Positions 35,271-45,001 of a stretch of 64,000 nucleotides of DNA are shown piece by piece. The notes beneath the pieces were generated by a model. That model saw only the letters and a program-made list of their open reading frames with translations, was not told the origin of the DNA and ran no database searches. Position 1 is the first letter of the stretch. Every line of letters begins with the position of its first letter. The DNA comes from Photobacterium sp. SKA34 (GTDB lineage: Bacteria > Pseudomonadota > Gammaproteobacteria > Enterobacterales > Vibrionaceae), in assembly GCF_000153325.1 (NCBI RefSeq), contig NZ_CH724142.1, positions 524,797-588,796 on the forward strand. Reading direction: 5' to 3'. The position numbers and the translations under genes are program-made.

Positions 35271-36239
35271 TTAAGATTCAAATAGCTGCTTATTTGGATC
35301 AAAATTAACGACCCACTCTGGATCGGTTTCTCGTTGCTCAAGGTAAATTTGTAATCCATTAAAATAAGTAAAGGCTGTTAATTCAGATTCTTTATTGAAG
35401 TGCTCGAAAAACGCCTCTTCTTGTTCAGCTAACAATTGCAGTGTGGTTGCACCATGCTCTAGAGCCCATTGAATGGCATAAGGTGAAATCATCGTTCGAT
35501 GTAAAATTAGCTCTTTAATTTCGGAAACAGCGACTTTGTTGTTTTTAAGACGACGATTACTGCTAGTTTCAATCTGTTTGTTAGCTTTTTCTTCCGCTAA
35601 TAATGCACGTAAACTCGCTAAACTTGCGGTAATTTCAGCACTTGAATAACCGTAACTTGTTTTACAAAAACGCAAGGCATACGCCATTTTATCGCGTCCA
35701 ACCAATTCAATGACCTGTTCCAAATAGGGCTGTGGGATCGCATATGCCGTCGCCAGTTGGTTCACGGCATGATTTAAACTGGTATACACAATGCCATCAA
35801 ATTCAAATTGGAACGCGGTTGTTAGCCCTTCAACAGGAATACCATCAATACTTACCGCCCATCCACGGTAATTGACTCGCCCCTTTGCAATTTCAAACAT
35901 TGCCCAACCGCTTTCACGAAAACCTTCAAGTGCTTTGCCTTCAAATTCACACTCTTCAAGCTCTTGCTTAGTCCAATTAACACCAATTTGTAAATGCTTT
36001 TGGTACTTCTTATGCAGTTTCTCTTTCACTTTATCGCGCAAAAGATCAAGGCTGCTTACTTTAATCTCTTTTGTAAAACCAAAACACTCTTGGCAGCAAG
36101 GCACCATGATCGGTGCAGATTGCCCATCATAATTAGGCTTTGCCATAAAGGCATGGCTTTCATAATAAGGTTCGCCACAAAACCAACAGGTATGACGAAA
36201 CTCAAAAGGCACATCAATCGACACATAATCGGTCGTCAT
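35271..36239 (-). CDS. unknown protein with N-terminal CxxC pairs (zinc-ribbon-like)
   Basis: I do not recognise this 322-residue protein. The first 55 residues carry two Cys pairs (HTCWFCGEPY near 17-26 and VPCCQECFGF near 47-56) spaced like a zinc ribbon or HNH-type knuckle. The middle is a mixed domain with Trp-rich segments (GRVNYRGWAVSIDG), followed by YTSLNHAVNQLATAYAIP, which resembles a small DNA-binding or sensor fold, and an all-helical Gln/Glu-rich C terminus with NRRLKNNKV. No signal or membrane segment. The ribosome site is poor, so the start could be wrong. Monocistronic. Confidence 0.6.
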   Translation of the reverse strand: MTTDYVSIDVPFEFRHTCWFCGEPYYESHAFMAKPNYDGQSAPIMVPCCQECFGFTKEIKVSSLDLLRDKVKEKLHKKYQKHLQIGVNWTKQELEECEFEGKALEGFRESGWAMFEIAKGRVNYRGWAVSIDGIPVEGLTTAFQFEFDGIVYTSLNHAVNQLATAYAIPQPYLEQVIELVGRDKMAYALRFCKTSYGYSSAEITASLASLRALLAEEKANKQIETSSNRRLKNNKVAVSEIKELILHRTMISPYAIQWALEHGATTLQLLAEQEEAFFEHFNKESELTAFTYFNGLQIYLEQRETDPEWVVNFDPNKQLFES

Positions 36240-36445
36240 ATGGGAGTACTCATTGTTGTGGTTATCGTTGAGGTTGACATGATTTCAACCTAATTTTCCT
36301 ATTTATACTTAAAGTCTGTGTTTATGGCTAATTTGATTTTATCTTTCATTACATATCTAGATGTTAGATAAAAGAAAAGCGTTTAGTTGCTTAAAAAGCG
36401 ATCTATTTTGGCGAGTGCTCGTAATACTACATAGGAGGAAGTGTT

Positions 36446-37690
36446 ATGAGTCTTAAAAGTTATTTAGATAAGCTATCACCAAAATTCAAACCTGGTGGAC
36501 GATACCAAACTTTTTATCCCTTGTTTGAGGCGGTTGAAACTATCTTCTACACCCCAGGACAGGTTAATAAAGGTATTACTCATGTTAGAGATAGTATTGA
36601 TTTGAAACGTATTATGATCATGGTTTGGTTAGCTGTTTTTCCCGCCATGATTTGGGGTATGTACAATATAGGGCAACAATCTAGTAATGCGTTGTTATAC
36701 GGACTTGATGCGACAGCGGCTCAGCAAGCATTGGATTCCTCATGGCGACTTAGCTGGGTGTGGGGGTCTCTTGACGCTGTTCAGCAATCAAGTTGGATCA
36801 GTGATCTTTTAGTTGGTGCCAGTTACTTTTTCCCTGTTTATCTTACTGTCTTTATTGTTGGTGGATTCTGGGAAGTATTATTTGCCATCATTCGGCGGCA
36901 TGAAGTGAATGAAGGCTTCTTTGTCACCTCCATATTGTTTGCACTTATTCTTCCTCCGACAATTCCACTTTGGCAAGCAGCACTAGGTATTACCTTTGGT
37001 ATTGTTGTCGCAAAAGAAATCTTCGGTGGTACTGGTCGAAACTTTTTAAACCCTGCACTCGCTGGGCGTGCTTTTTTATATTTTGCTTATCCTGCGAATA
37101 TGTCAGGAGGCGCTGTTTGGGTTGCAGCTGATGGTTATTCAGGGGCGACACCACTCAGTCAGTGGTATGAAGGTGGTCAAAATGCACTGACGAATAACAT
37201 GACCGGTCAATCTATCTCATGGTTTGATGCTTTCATTGGTAATATTCCCGGTTCAATGGGAGAAGTCTCAACCTTGTTTATCGCACTAACAGGTTTAATA
37301 TTAATCTTTATGCGAATAGCATCGTGGCGAATTGTACTAGGTGTTTTCATCGGCCTAGCAGGTACCTCTTTACTACTTAACACCGTTGGTTCAAATACCA
37401 ATTACATGTTCTCAATGCCCTTCTATTGGCATTTTGTTATTGGTGGTGTCGCTTTCGGTACTTTCTTTATGGCAACCGATCCAGTTTCTGCCGCATTTAC
37501 TAATAAAGGGAAATGGGCATACGGCATTTTAATTGGTGTTATGACCATATTCATTCGCGTACTTAACCCTGCTTATCCAGAAGGTATTATGCTCGCAATT
37601 TTATTTGCCAACTTGTTTGCACCACTATTCGACTTTATGACCAAAACAGGAAATATCAAACGTCGTGCTAAACGGGCGGCATTAAAATAG
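36446..37690 (+). CDS. nqrB: orphan NqrB, subunit B of Na+-translocating NADH:quinone reductase
   Basis: NqrB is the large membrane subunit that holds a covalent FMN and riboflavin in the Na+-NQR complex. The 414-residue protein keeps the FMN-attachment motif [10 protein letters not shown] with Thr235, equal to Thr236 in V. cholerae, plus the [18 protein letters not shown] and [19 protein letters not shown] segments, so it looks functional. No nqrA, C, D, E or F is next to it; the gene is flanked by unrelated genes on both sides. The standard six-gene operon probably lies elsewhere. AGGAGG precedes the ATG, a strong start. It may be a second copy or a protein with a changed role. Confidence 0.9.
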   Translation: MSLKSYLDKLSPKFKPGGRYQTFYPLFEAVETIFYTPGQVNKGITHVRDSIDLKRIMIMVWLAVFPAMIWGMYNIGQQSSNALLYGLDATAAQQALDSSWRLSWVWGSLDAVQQSSWISDLLVGASYFFPVYLTVFIVGGFWEVLFAIIRRHEVNEGFFVTSILFALILPPTIPLWQAALGITFGIVVAKEIFGGTGRNFLNPALAGRAFLYFAYPANMSGGAVWVAADGYSGATPLSQWYEGGQNALTNNMTGQSISWFDAFIGNIPGSMGEVSTLFIALTGLILIFMRIASWRIVLGVFIGLAGTSLLLNTVGSNTNYMFSMPFYWHFVIGGVAFGTFFMATDPVSAAFTNKGKWAYGILIGVMTIFIRVLNPAYPEGIMLAILFANLFAPLFDFMTKTGNIKRRAKRAALK

Positions 37691-37917
37691 CATCCTCTAC
37701 TTTTATTCCTATTAACTTTCTGATTACACGATAACTTTGTTTCGTGTAATCAGATAATAAGGAAAATATATATCAGCAAAAATTTTTGCCGTGGTAAGTT
37801 GTTATAGTAAATATTCAATTCTTAGTATTAATTCCCCTTATTAATAGCCGTTACGCTTGATGTAGTAGCAACTAAAGCGGTAAAATACGCGCCCTGTTTA
37901 AATCGTGAGTATGTTGA

Positions 37918-38616
37918 ATGTCTGAACAAAAGCGAAAGGCGCTAAAGAAAATAGCAAAATGCTTAGAGTTAGGTAACTCGGCTAACGTTAATGAAGCCGC
38001 GCAAGCTATTCGTATGGCCCATCGCCTCATGCTCAAATATGGTCTTGAGAAAGACGATATTGAATTCATCAAAATGGGCAAAACAAAATCTCAGACCTTA
38101 CTACCGAGTGATATTAGTGCGCAGATTTTAAAAATTATTCGTGGTATCAACCGTCGATTCGGCGTGGAATGTGTACTGACTAATTATAAAGGTTTAAAAA
38201 AAGCGGAATTCATTGGCATGGCAGAGCGTGCAATTTTCGCCGCTTTTGCTTTTGATGTTGTATATCGAGAAATGAACCAACAAACAGGTCAATTCAGAAA
38301 TAGTTTTGCTGGTACTAGCACTAGTACACAAGAAGTAACACGTCGTGTGAACTCTTTTTTAGCAGGCTGGCTTGAAGGGGCATTGGAAAAATTACCTGAG
38401 TTGACGACAGACGATGACCATGATCAACGTATGGCCAACTATATTGATAAACAATTTGAAAACCTTGATCGTGAAACGTTTAAAAAGCAACTACAAGAAG
38501 CAATGAAAGCACTCACTGATGATTATGAGAAAGGCATGAAAAAAGGCCGCTCTATTTCGGTCAGCCGCCCTGTTGGTGGTAAATCAGCACAAGAAGAATT
38601 AAAAAGACTTAACTGA
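37918..38616 (+). CDS. DUF2786 domain protein
   Basis: A soluble 232-residue protein. The N-terminal 45 residues, KALKKIAKCLELGNSANVNE and AAQAIRMAHRLMLKYGLEKD, are the DUF2786 helix pair; the middle, with GVECVLTNYKGLKKAEFIGM and TRRVNSFLAGWLEGAL, matches the second domain that often follows. The C terminus is charged with a basic tail (KKGRSISVSRPVGGK). DUF2786 proteins occur in plasmids, phages and chromosomes; function unknown. Here the gene stands alone in a stable chromosomal context, closed by a terminator. Confidence 0.78.
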   Translation: MSEQKRKALKKIAKCLELGNSANVNEAAQAIRMAHRLMLKYGLEKDDIEFIKMGKTKSQTLLPSDISAQILKIIRGINRRFGVECVLTNYKGLKKAEFIGMAERAIFAAFAFDVVYREMNQQTGQFRNSFAGTSTSTQEVTRRVNSFLAGWLEGALEKLPELTTDDDHDQRMANYIDKQFENLDRETFKKQLQEAMKALTDDYEKGMKKGRSISVSRPVGGKSAQEELKRLN

Positions 38617-38632
38617 TTCTGTCGTTTTATCG

Positions 38633-38660
38633 TAAAAAAGCTGCTAGTGCGGCTTTTTTT
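38633..38660 (+). terminator. terminator of the DUF2786 gene
   Basis: Stem AAAAAAGCTGC/GCGGCTTTTTTT with a TAGT loop and a T-run, 18 bases after the stop codon. Confidence 0.82.
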
Positions 38661-38913
38661 ATAACTTTCTAATTTTTAAATTACCATAATAGCTAATATA
38701 ACTGCTATTTCATGCCTATCAAAAACTAACGCACAACACTGATAAATAGCTTAAAAGCATAGTTCTTAGCCTCTTTTCATGTAACTTTATTTGACTCGTT
38801 TAAAAAAACAGCAAAAGAACAACTATCAACACGATATTTCAAAGAAATGAGATTCCAGTCGCATTTTCATGTTAGAATAAATCAAAATCCCTTAATTCCA
38901 TAGCCATCAAGAC

Positions 38914-40218
38914 ATGAAATTTCCTGGTCAACGTAAGTCAAAGCATTACTTTCCTGTCAATGCCCGCGATCCATTAGTTGTTCAAATTCAACAAGACAAT
39001 CCATTAGCAAAATCACATCTAATTGGTGTTGGTCAAACCATAGTTGATATTGAAGCTCGCGTTGACGATGACTTCTTAGCCAGACATGCTCTCACTAAGG
39101 GACAATCTGTCGTTCTTGATGTAGATAAAGCTGAATTGCTTTATAAAGAATTAAAAGATCGTAAGCTTATTAGCCACGAATATCCTGGCGATACTATTGG
39201 TAATACATTGCACAACTACTCTGTATTAGCTGATGATAAATCAATCTTACTTGGTGTAATGAGCCAAGATCTAAAAATCGGTTCATACGCATACCGCTAT
39301 TTATGTAACACTTCTAGTCGTATGGATTTAGATTACCTACAGCCAGTAAATGGTCCTATCGGTCGTTGCTACACGCTTATCAGTGAAGATGGTGAACGTA
39401 CTTTCGCGATTAACGAAGGTCAAATGAACCAACTTCGTCCAGAAAGTATTCCTGAATCTGCATTTGAGAAAGCCTCTGCATTGGTGCTATCAACTTACCT
39501 TGTTCGTGGTAAGCCAACAGACCCAATGAAAGACGCTGCGCTTAAAGCTATCGAATACGCGAAAAAATACAATGTGCCAGTAGTACTGACTATGGGCACT
39601 AAATACGTTATCGAAGATAAGCGCGAATGGTGGATTGAGTTTCTAAAAGAGCACGTAACCTGTGTTGCGATGAACGAAGAAGAAGCTGAAGCATTAACCG
39701 GTGAAACAGATCCACTGACAGCTGCTGATAAAGCACTTGATTGGGTTGATATGGTTCTGTGTACTGCAGGTCCTGTTGGTTTATACATGGCGGGTTACAC
39801 CGAAGATTCATTGAAGCGTGAATCATCACTGCCACTTCTTCCAGGTAAGATCCCAGAATTCAATAAATACGAATTCAGCCGTCCAATGGCGAAAAGCGAG
39901 TGTGAAAAACCTATTCGAGTTTACTCTCACATCGCCCCTTACCTTGGTGGACCCGTTGAGATAAAAAACACAAACGGTGCAGGTGATGCTGCGCTTTCTG
40001 CACTTCTACACGATATGTCTGCCAACCGTTTTCACAAGGTTAATGTACCTAATTCTGAGAAACACACAGCGAACTTCTTGTCGTACTCGTCTTTCTCTCA
40101 GATTTGCCAATACTCTAACCGTGTTAGCTATGAAGTATTGATCCAACACGCACCTCGCCTATCTCATGGCCTACCAGAGCGTGAAGACTGTTTGGAAGAA
40201 GCATACTGGGAACGTTAA
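38914..40218 (+). CDS. gsk: inosine-guanosine kinase
   Basis: Phosphorylates inosine and guanosine to IMP and GMP in purine salvage. The 434-residue PfkB-family protein starts with the Gsk-specific MKFPGQRKSKHYFPVNARDP, contains the ribokinase-type substrate loop GDTIGNTLHNYSVLADD and the ATP/anion-hole motif KNTNGAGDAALSALL with catalytic Asp. The length equals that of E. coli Gsk. The ribosome site is weak. A clear terminator follows. Confidence 0.94.
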   Translation: MKFPGQRKSKHYFPVNARDPLVVQIQQDNPLAKSHLIGVGQTIVDIEARVDDDFLARHALTKGQSVVLDVDKAELLYKELKDRKLISHEYPGDTIGNTLHNYSVLADDKSILLGVMSQDLKIGSYAYRYLCNTSSRMDLDYLQPVNGPIGRCYTLISEDGERTFAINEGQMNQLRPESIPESAFEKASALVLSTYLVRGKPTDPMKDAALKAIEYAKKYNVPVVLTMGTKYVIEDKREWWIEFLKEHVTCVAMNEEEAEALTGETDPLTAADKALDWVDMVLCTAGPVGLYMAGYTEDSLKRESSLPLLPGKIPEFNKYEFSRPMAKSECEKPIRVYSHIAPYLGGPVEIKNTNGAGDAALSALLHDMSANRFHKVNVPNSEKHTANFLSYSSFSQICQYSNRVSYEVLIQHAPRLSHGLPEREDCLEEAYWER

Positions 40219-40237
40219 TTTCAGTTTGTAGCATTAT

Positions 40238-40266
40238 AAAAAAGGAGCTGATTAGCTCCTTTTTTA
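40238..40266. terminator. bidirectional terminator
   Basis: Hairpin AAAAAAGGAGCT/AGCTCCTTTTTT between gsk and the convergent thioesterase gene. Confidence 0.88.
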
Positions 40267-40281
40267 TATCTTTCATATGGG

Positions 40282-40713
40282 TTAAACACCGTAACCATTT
40301 ACATCAGCAAGTTGCTGTTTACTACGAACGAAAACACCATTACCTCGTCCTATTTCTCTGTTTTCTGCATCATAAACCACTGCTTCAACAATAAATTGAG
40401 ATTTATTTTTGTTCACCACCTTCCCCACTGACCGCATAGCCCCTTCTGAAATTGGTCGGGTTAAATAAGTCGTAAATGAGGTTGTTAATACAAATACTTC
40501 ACTTTCTAGTGAGCTTGCAGCAAAGAAAGCTGCATCATCAAGCATTTTAAAATACACCGAGCCGTGAACAGCCCCCGCAGAATGATGTAATGATGAATTG
40601 GCATTAATTTCAATCTCCGCCACCCCCTCACTAACGGTCATTATTGGTGAATAAAACTGATTGATAGGTGCAGCAGCGTACATATTTTCAAGTTTTCTAT
40701 AATGGACATCCAT
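40282..40713 (-). CDS. PaaI/YbgC-type hotdog thioesterase
   Basis: A 143-residue hotdog-fold protein. The catalytic-loop pattern HHSAGAVHGSVYFKMLDDAA fits the PaaI group, which hydrolyses acyl- or aryl-CoA; the strand-rich remainder with TSFTTYLTRPISEGAMRSVG agrees. AAGGAG lies 14 bases before the ATG, somewhat far, so a start nearer to it is possible. The substrate is unknown and the neighbours give no hint. Confidence 0.83.
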   Translation of the reverse strand: MDVHYRKLENMYAAAPINQFYSPIMTVSEGVAEIEINANSSLHHSAGAVHGSVYFKMLDDAAFFAASSLESEVFVLTTSFTTYLTRPISEGAMRSVGKVVNKNKSQFIVEAVVYDAENREIGRGNGVFVRSKQQLADVNGYGV

Positions 40714-40811
40714 GTTGAGACAACGCTCCTTTTGCTAAGATTTAAGGCTTATTTTTCTTATTTATGTTTATCAGTATATTCAATCAATGCTTTTACTGAT
40801 GTGATGAATAT

Positions 40812-40846
40812 AAAAAAGCCGATAATGCGTCAACACTATCGGCTTT
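40812..40846 (-). terminator. terminator of hrpA
   Basis: Stem AAAGCCGATA/TATCGGCTTT with a 12-base loop, followed on the minus strand by a T-run, just after the hrpA stop codon. Confidence 0.87.
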
Positions 40847-40869
40847 CATCTCTTTTCAATGAGCGTTAA

Positions 40870-43800
40870 TTAGCACTCATTAATCGCATTACGTACACGT
40901 TTATCAGATACAGGGTATGGCGTACCCAACTGCTGAGCAAAGTAGCTAACACGAAGCTCTTCAATCATCCAGCGGATCTCTTTTACCTTATATGGAACTG
41001 GCTGCCCTTTCGGGATCTTGTTCAGTAGCTCTTTGTATTCGTTAACTACTGACTCAATCTTCAAAATATGTACACGATCTTTGTTTGGATCGATTGGCAG
41101 TTTTTCCATTCGACGCTCAATGGCACGCATGTAACGCAAAATATCAGGTAGACGCTTCCAGCCACACTCTGTTGCAAAACCCTTGAAGATCAAGCTTTCA
41201 ATTTGTGCTTTGATATCAGACATCGCAAATGCCATGTTTAAATCAATACGGCCTTTCAAACGCTTACTGATGTTAAATGCTGTGGTTAAGATTGCTTCTA
41301 CTTGTTTAGCAATATCAACAACGGTGTCACCAAGTTCAGCACGAACAAACTCTTTCAATGCTTCAAATGATTCTGGCTGCCATGCTAATCCGCCTTTCTC
41401 TTCTATCAGCTTATCAACACCACAAGCAATACAATCATCAATCAGATCAAGTACACGACCATATGGGTTAAAGTACAAACCTAACTTTGATTTATTTGGC
41501 AAGTTAGAATGAAGATACTTAATTGGCGATGGTACGTTCAAAAGAATCAAACGACGTTGACCCGCCTGCATCGCATTGTTTTGCTGCTCTTCAGTTTCAA
41601 ACAATTTGATACCAACAGAATCTTTGTTATCCACCAGCGCAGGGTAAGCTTTTACTTCAAAACCCCCACGTTTCTGTTGGTAACGTTCAGGTAGCTCACC
41701 AAAACTCCAGGTTTTCAAACCATCTTGCTCGATATCATCATCAGCAACTTGCGATAACGTCTCTTGAACCTTCTCTTTTAAGTTGTCTTTCAGGCCATAG
41801 ATATCTTTGCTTTCACGTAACTTACGATTGCGGTGATCAACAGCACGGTATGTGATTTTCAAGTGATCAGAGATCTGATCTAAGTTCCAATCTTCACGCA
41901 CAATTGTCACGCCACTCATACGCTTTAATTCTTTTTCAAGCGAATCTAGCAATGGCGCTTCCATTGGCTTAACGCGCGCTAAGAAAGCATCGGCATAGTT
42001 TGGCGCAGGCACAAAGTTACGGCGTAACGGCTTTGGTAATGATTTGATCAACGCAACAACCAACTCATGACGCAAACCTGGGATCTGCCAATCAAAACCA
42101 TCAGGCTGAATTTGGTTCAAAATAGCCAATGGTACATGTACGGTCACACCATCGTTATCTTCGCCCGGTTCAAACTGGTAGCTTAGTTTTAGCTTCAAGT
42201 TACCTTGATGCCAGAAGTTAGGGTAATCTAAATCAGTGACATGACTTGCATCACCACGGAATAGCATCTCACGCTCAAAGTTTAATAACTCAGGATCTTC
42301 TTTCGAAGCTTTTTTCCACCATGAGTCAAAGTGACGACCTGATGTTACTTTTAAATCAATACGCTGATCGTAAAAGTTAAACAGCTCGTCATCATCGATC
42401 AAAATGTCACGACGACGTGATTTATGTTCAAGCTCTTCAACTTCGCGTAATAACTTACGGTTTTGTTGATAGAACTTATGACGCGTATCCCAATCCCCTT
42501 CAACTAAAGCTGAGCGAATAAAGATTTCACGTGATAACGTTGGGTCAATATTACCGTAGTTCACTTTACGTTTGGCGACTACAGGAATGCCATACAATGT
42601 GACTCTTTCAAACGCATGAACAGCAGCAGACTTCTTCTCCCAATGCGGTTCGCTATAACTACGTTTAATCAAATGACCCGCTAATGGCTCAACCCACTCA
42701 GGCTGAATTTTTGCGCCAATTCGCCCCCATAAACGTGACGTTTCAACCAACTCTGCAACCATCACCCACTTTGGCTGTTTCTTAAAAATGCCAGAGCCCG
42801 GGAAGATATTAAAGCGGGCGTTACGTGCGCCTTGGTATTCATTTTTCTCTTGGTCTTTCATACCAATATGAGAAAGCAAACCACTTAATAGCGAAATATG
42901 AATACTGTCATAACTTGCTTCGTTGCCATTCATTTTCAACTCAAGCTCTTTAATCACTTGGTTGACTTGGAAATAGATATCTTGCCACTCACGAATGCGT
43001 AAATAGTTTAAGTATTCTTTCTTACATAAACGGCGGAATTGATTACTAGAAAGCTCTTTTTGTTGCTCTTGGACGTAATTCCATAAATTAACGAACGCAA
43101 CAAAATCAGAATCTTTGTCGTTAAATCGGCGATGTTTCTCATCAGACTGTTGTTGTTTATCTGATGGGCGCTCACGTGGATCTTGAATAGACAGTGCCGA
43201 TGCAATGATCATTACTTCACGTAATGCACCTAATTTAGGCGCTTCAAGTACCATACGAGCTAAACGCGGATCAATAGGAAGACGCGCTAATTGTCGACCC
43301 ATTGGGGATAAACGTTTACGCGGATCTGTCGCTTTAGAGTTAATCGCACCTAACTCTTCTAATAATCGAATACCGTCTTGAATATTGCGATTATCTGGTG
43401 CTTCAACAAATGGGAAAGCTTGGATATCACCCAAACCAATCGCGGTCATTTGAAGAATAACTGACGCTAAGTTAGTACGTAGAATTTCCGGATCGGTAAA
43501 TTCTGGGCGAGATAAAAAATCTTCCTCAGAATATAGACGAATACAGATACCTTCTTGAACACGACCACAACGACCCATACGCTGATTGGCACTGGCTTGT
43601 GAGATGGCTTCAATCGGGAGACGCTGTACTTTAGTACGGTAACTATAGCGACTAATTCGTGCCGTACCCGGATCAATAACGTATTTAATACCCGGAACAG
43701 TTAGTGAGGTTTCCGCTACGTTTGTTGAAAGTACAATGCGACGACCAGAGTGCGATTGGAATACTCTGTTTTGCTCACCCGCCGATAGACGTGCGTACAA

Positions 43801-44784
43801 AGGTAGAATTTCTGTATGGCGTAATTTACGCTTTTCTAACGCATCTGCAGTATCACGAATTTCACGCTCACCGTTTAAGAAGATCAGGATATCACCCTCA
43901 CCTTCATCACATAGCTCATCGACCGCATCAAAAATTGCATCTAACTGATCGCGATCGGTGTCATCACCGTCTTCAACCACAGGGCGGTAACGAACTTCTA
44001 CTGGGTACGTACGACCTGAAACTTCAATAATCGGTGCATTATTAAAGTGCTTAGAGAAACGCTCAGGATCAATGGTTGCTGAAGTAATTATGACTTTTAA
44101 ATCTGGGCGTTTTGGTAGTAATTCACGCAGGTAACCCATGATGAAATCAATATTTAAGCTACGTTCGTGCGCTTCATCGATAATGATAGTGTCATATTGA
44201 CTTAAGAAACGATCGTGTTGAATTTCAGCCAGTAAAATACCGTCTGTCATTAACTTTACGTGGCTATGCTCAGAGACCTGATCGTTAAATCGGACTTTAT
44301 AACCTACGTGAGAGCCCATTTCACATTCCATTTCTTCTGCTATACGAGAAGCAACAGAGCGTGCAGCCAGACGTCGAGGCTGAGTATGACCTATCATGCC
44401 GTAGGTACCACGACCGATTTCTAAACAGATTTTAGGTAGCTGAGTAGTTTTACCTGAACCCGTTTCACCCGCCACAATAACCACTTGGTTATTTAAGATC
44501 GCTTCAGCGATATCATCTTTCTTCTGGCTTACGGGTAGCTGTGCTGGGTAAATGATTTTTGGACGCTGAGTACGGCGACGTTCTACCGTTTGCATTGATT
44601 TCGCAATCTCTAATGCAATTTCGTCAAATACAGCGTGCTTCGATTTTTCATTTTTAATTCTTGATGCGCCTTGTACACGTTTGTGTAGACGAAAACGATC
44701 GCGCATCATGCAATCTTTAATCGCAGACTTTAATGTTTTTTCGTTATTCAACACATCTGCTTGAGTTTGATTCGACTGACTCAA
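40870..44784 (-). CDS. hrpA: ATP-dependent RNA helicase HrpA
   Basis: A large DEAH-box helicase (1304 residues, the usual HrpA length) that acts on mRNA processing and rescues collided ribosomes in E. coli. Motif I is AGETGSGKTTQLPKI near 104-118, motif II DEAHERS, motif III SATID, motif V TNVAETSLTVP and motif VI QRMGRCGR. The long C-terminal OB-fold and HrpA-specific domain is complete. The start is TTG, with AGGAA 7 bases before it; the first possible ATG lies later and would cut conserved sequence. Single gene. Confidence 0.95.
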   Translation of the reverse strand: MSQSNQTQADVLNNEKTLKSAIKDCMMRDRFRLHKRVQGASRIKNEKSKHAVFDEIALEIAKSMQTVERRRTQRPKIIYPAQLPVSQKKDDIAEAILNNQVVIVAGETGSGKTTQLPKICLEIGRGTYGMIGHTQPRRLAARSVASRIAEEMECEMGSHVGYKVRFNDQVSEHSHVKLMTDGILLAEIQHDRFLSQYDTIIIDEAHERSLNIDFIMGYLRELLPKRPDLKVIITSATIDPERFSKHFNNAPIIEVSGRTYPVEVRYRPVVEDGDDTDRDQLDAIFDAVDELCDEGEGDILIFLNGEREIRDTADALEKRKLRHTEILPLYARLSAGEQNRVFQSHSGRRIVLSTNVAETSLTVPGIKYVIDPGTARISRYSYRTKVQRLPIEAISQASANQRMGRCGRVQEGICIRLYSEEDFLSRPEFTDPEILRTNLASVILQMTAIGLGDIQAFPFVEAPDNRNIQDGIRLLEELGAINSKATDPRKRLSPMGRQLARLPIDPRLARMVLEAPKLGALREVMIIASALSIQDPRERPSDKQQQSDEKHRRFNDKDSDFVAFVNLWNYVQEQQKELSSNQFRRLCKKEYLNYLRIREWQDIYFQVNQVIKELELKMNGNEASYDSIHISLLSGLLSHIGMKDQEKNEYQGARNARFNIFPGSGIFKKQPKWVMVAELVETSRLWGRIGAKIQPEWVEPLAGHLIKRSYSEPHWEKKSAAVHAFERVTLYGIPVVAKRKVNYGNIDPTLSREIFIRSALVEGDWDTRHKFYQQNRKLLREVEELEHKSRRRDILIDDDELFNFYDQRIDLKVTSGRHFDSWWKKASKEDPELLNFEREMLFRGDASHVTDLDYPNFWHQGNLKLKLSYQFEPGEDNDGVTVHVPLAILNQIQPDGFDWQIPGLRHELVVALIKSLPKPLRRNFVPAPNYADAFLARVKPMEAPLLDSLEKELKRMSGVTIVREDWNLDQISDHLKITYRAVDHRNRKLRESKDIYGLKDNLKEKVQETLSQVADDDIEQDGLKTWSFGELPERYQQKRGGFEVKAYPALVDNKDSVGIKLFETEEQQNNAMQAGQRRLILLNVPSPIKYLHSNLPNKSKLGLYFNPYGRVLDLIDDCIACGVDKLIEEKGGLAWQPESFEALKEFVRAELGDTVVDIAKQVEAILTTAFNISKRLKGRIDLNMAFAMSDIKAQIESLIFKGFATECGWKRLPDILRYMRAIERRMEKLPIDPNKDRVHILKIESVVNEYKELLNKIPKGQPVPYKVKEIRWMIEELRVSYFAQQLGTPYPVSDKRVRNAINEC

Positions 44785-44975
44785 AGTAATTCCTGTCTTT
44801 CAATGACTAATGGATACCGAGAACATCATGATGAAAACTCGCTCAGTATCACTTGGCGATTCGAAATTTTTGTTAATTCTATCACAGTTAAAGCGGTGTG
44901 AGAGCAGGTTAAAAGACAATTACTGGGGTGTAATGATGGGATATTGTGCATGAGGCGTAATTAATAAAAAAAGAA

Positions 44976-44996
44976 AGCCGACTCTTAAAGTCGGCT
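44976..44996 (-). terminator. terminator of the metallophosphoesterase gene
   Basis: Stem AGCCGACT/AGTCGGCT with a 5-base loop. On the minus strand a T-rich run follows, a few bases after the stop codon at 45002. Confidence 0.82.
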
Positions 44997-45001
44997 ATTG
45001 A

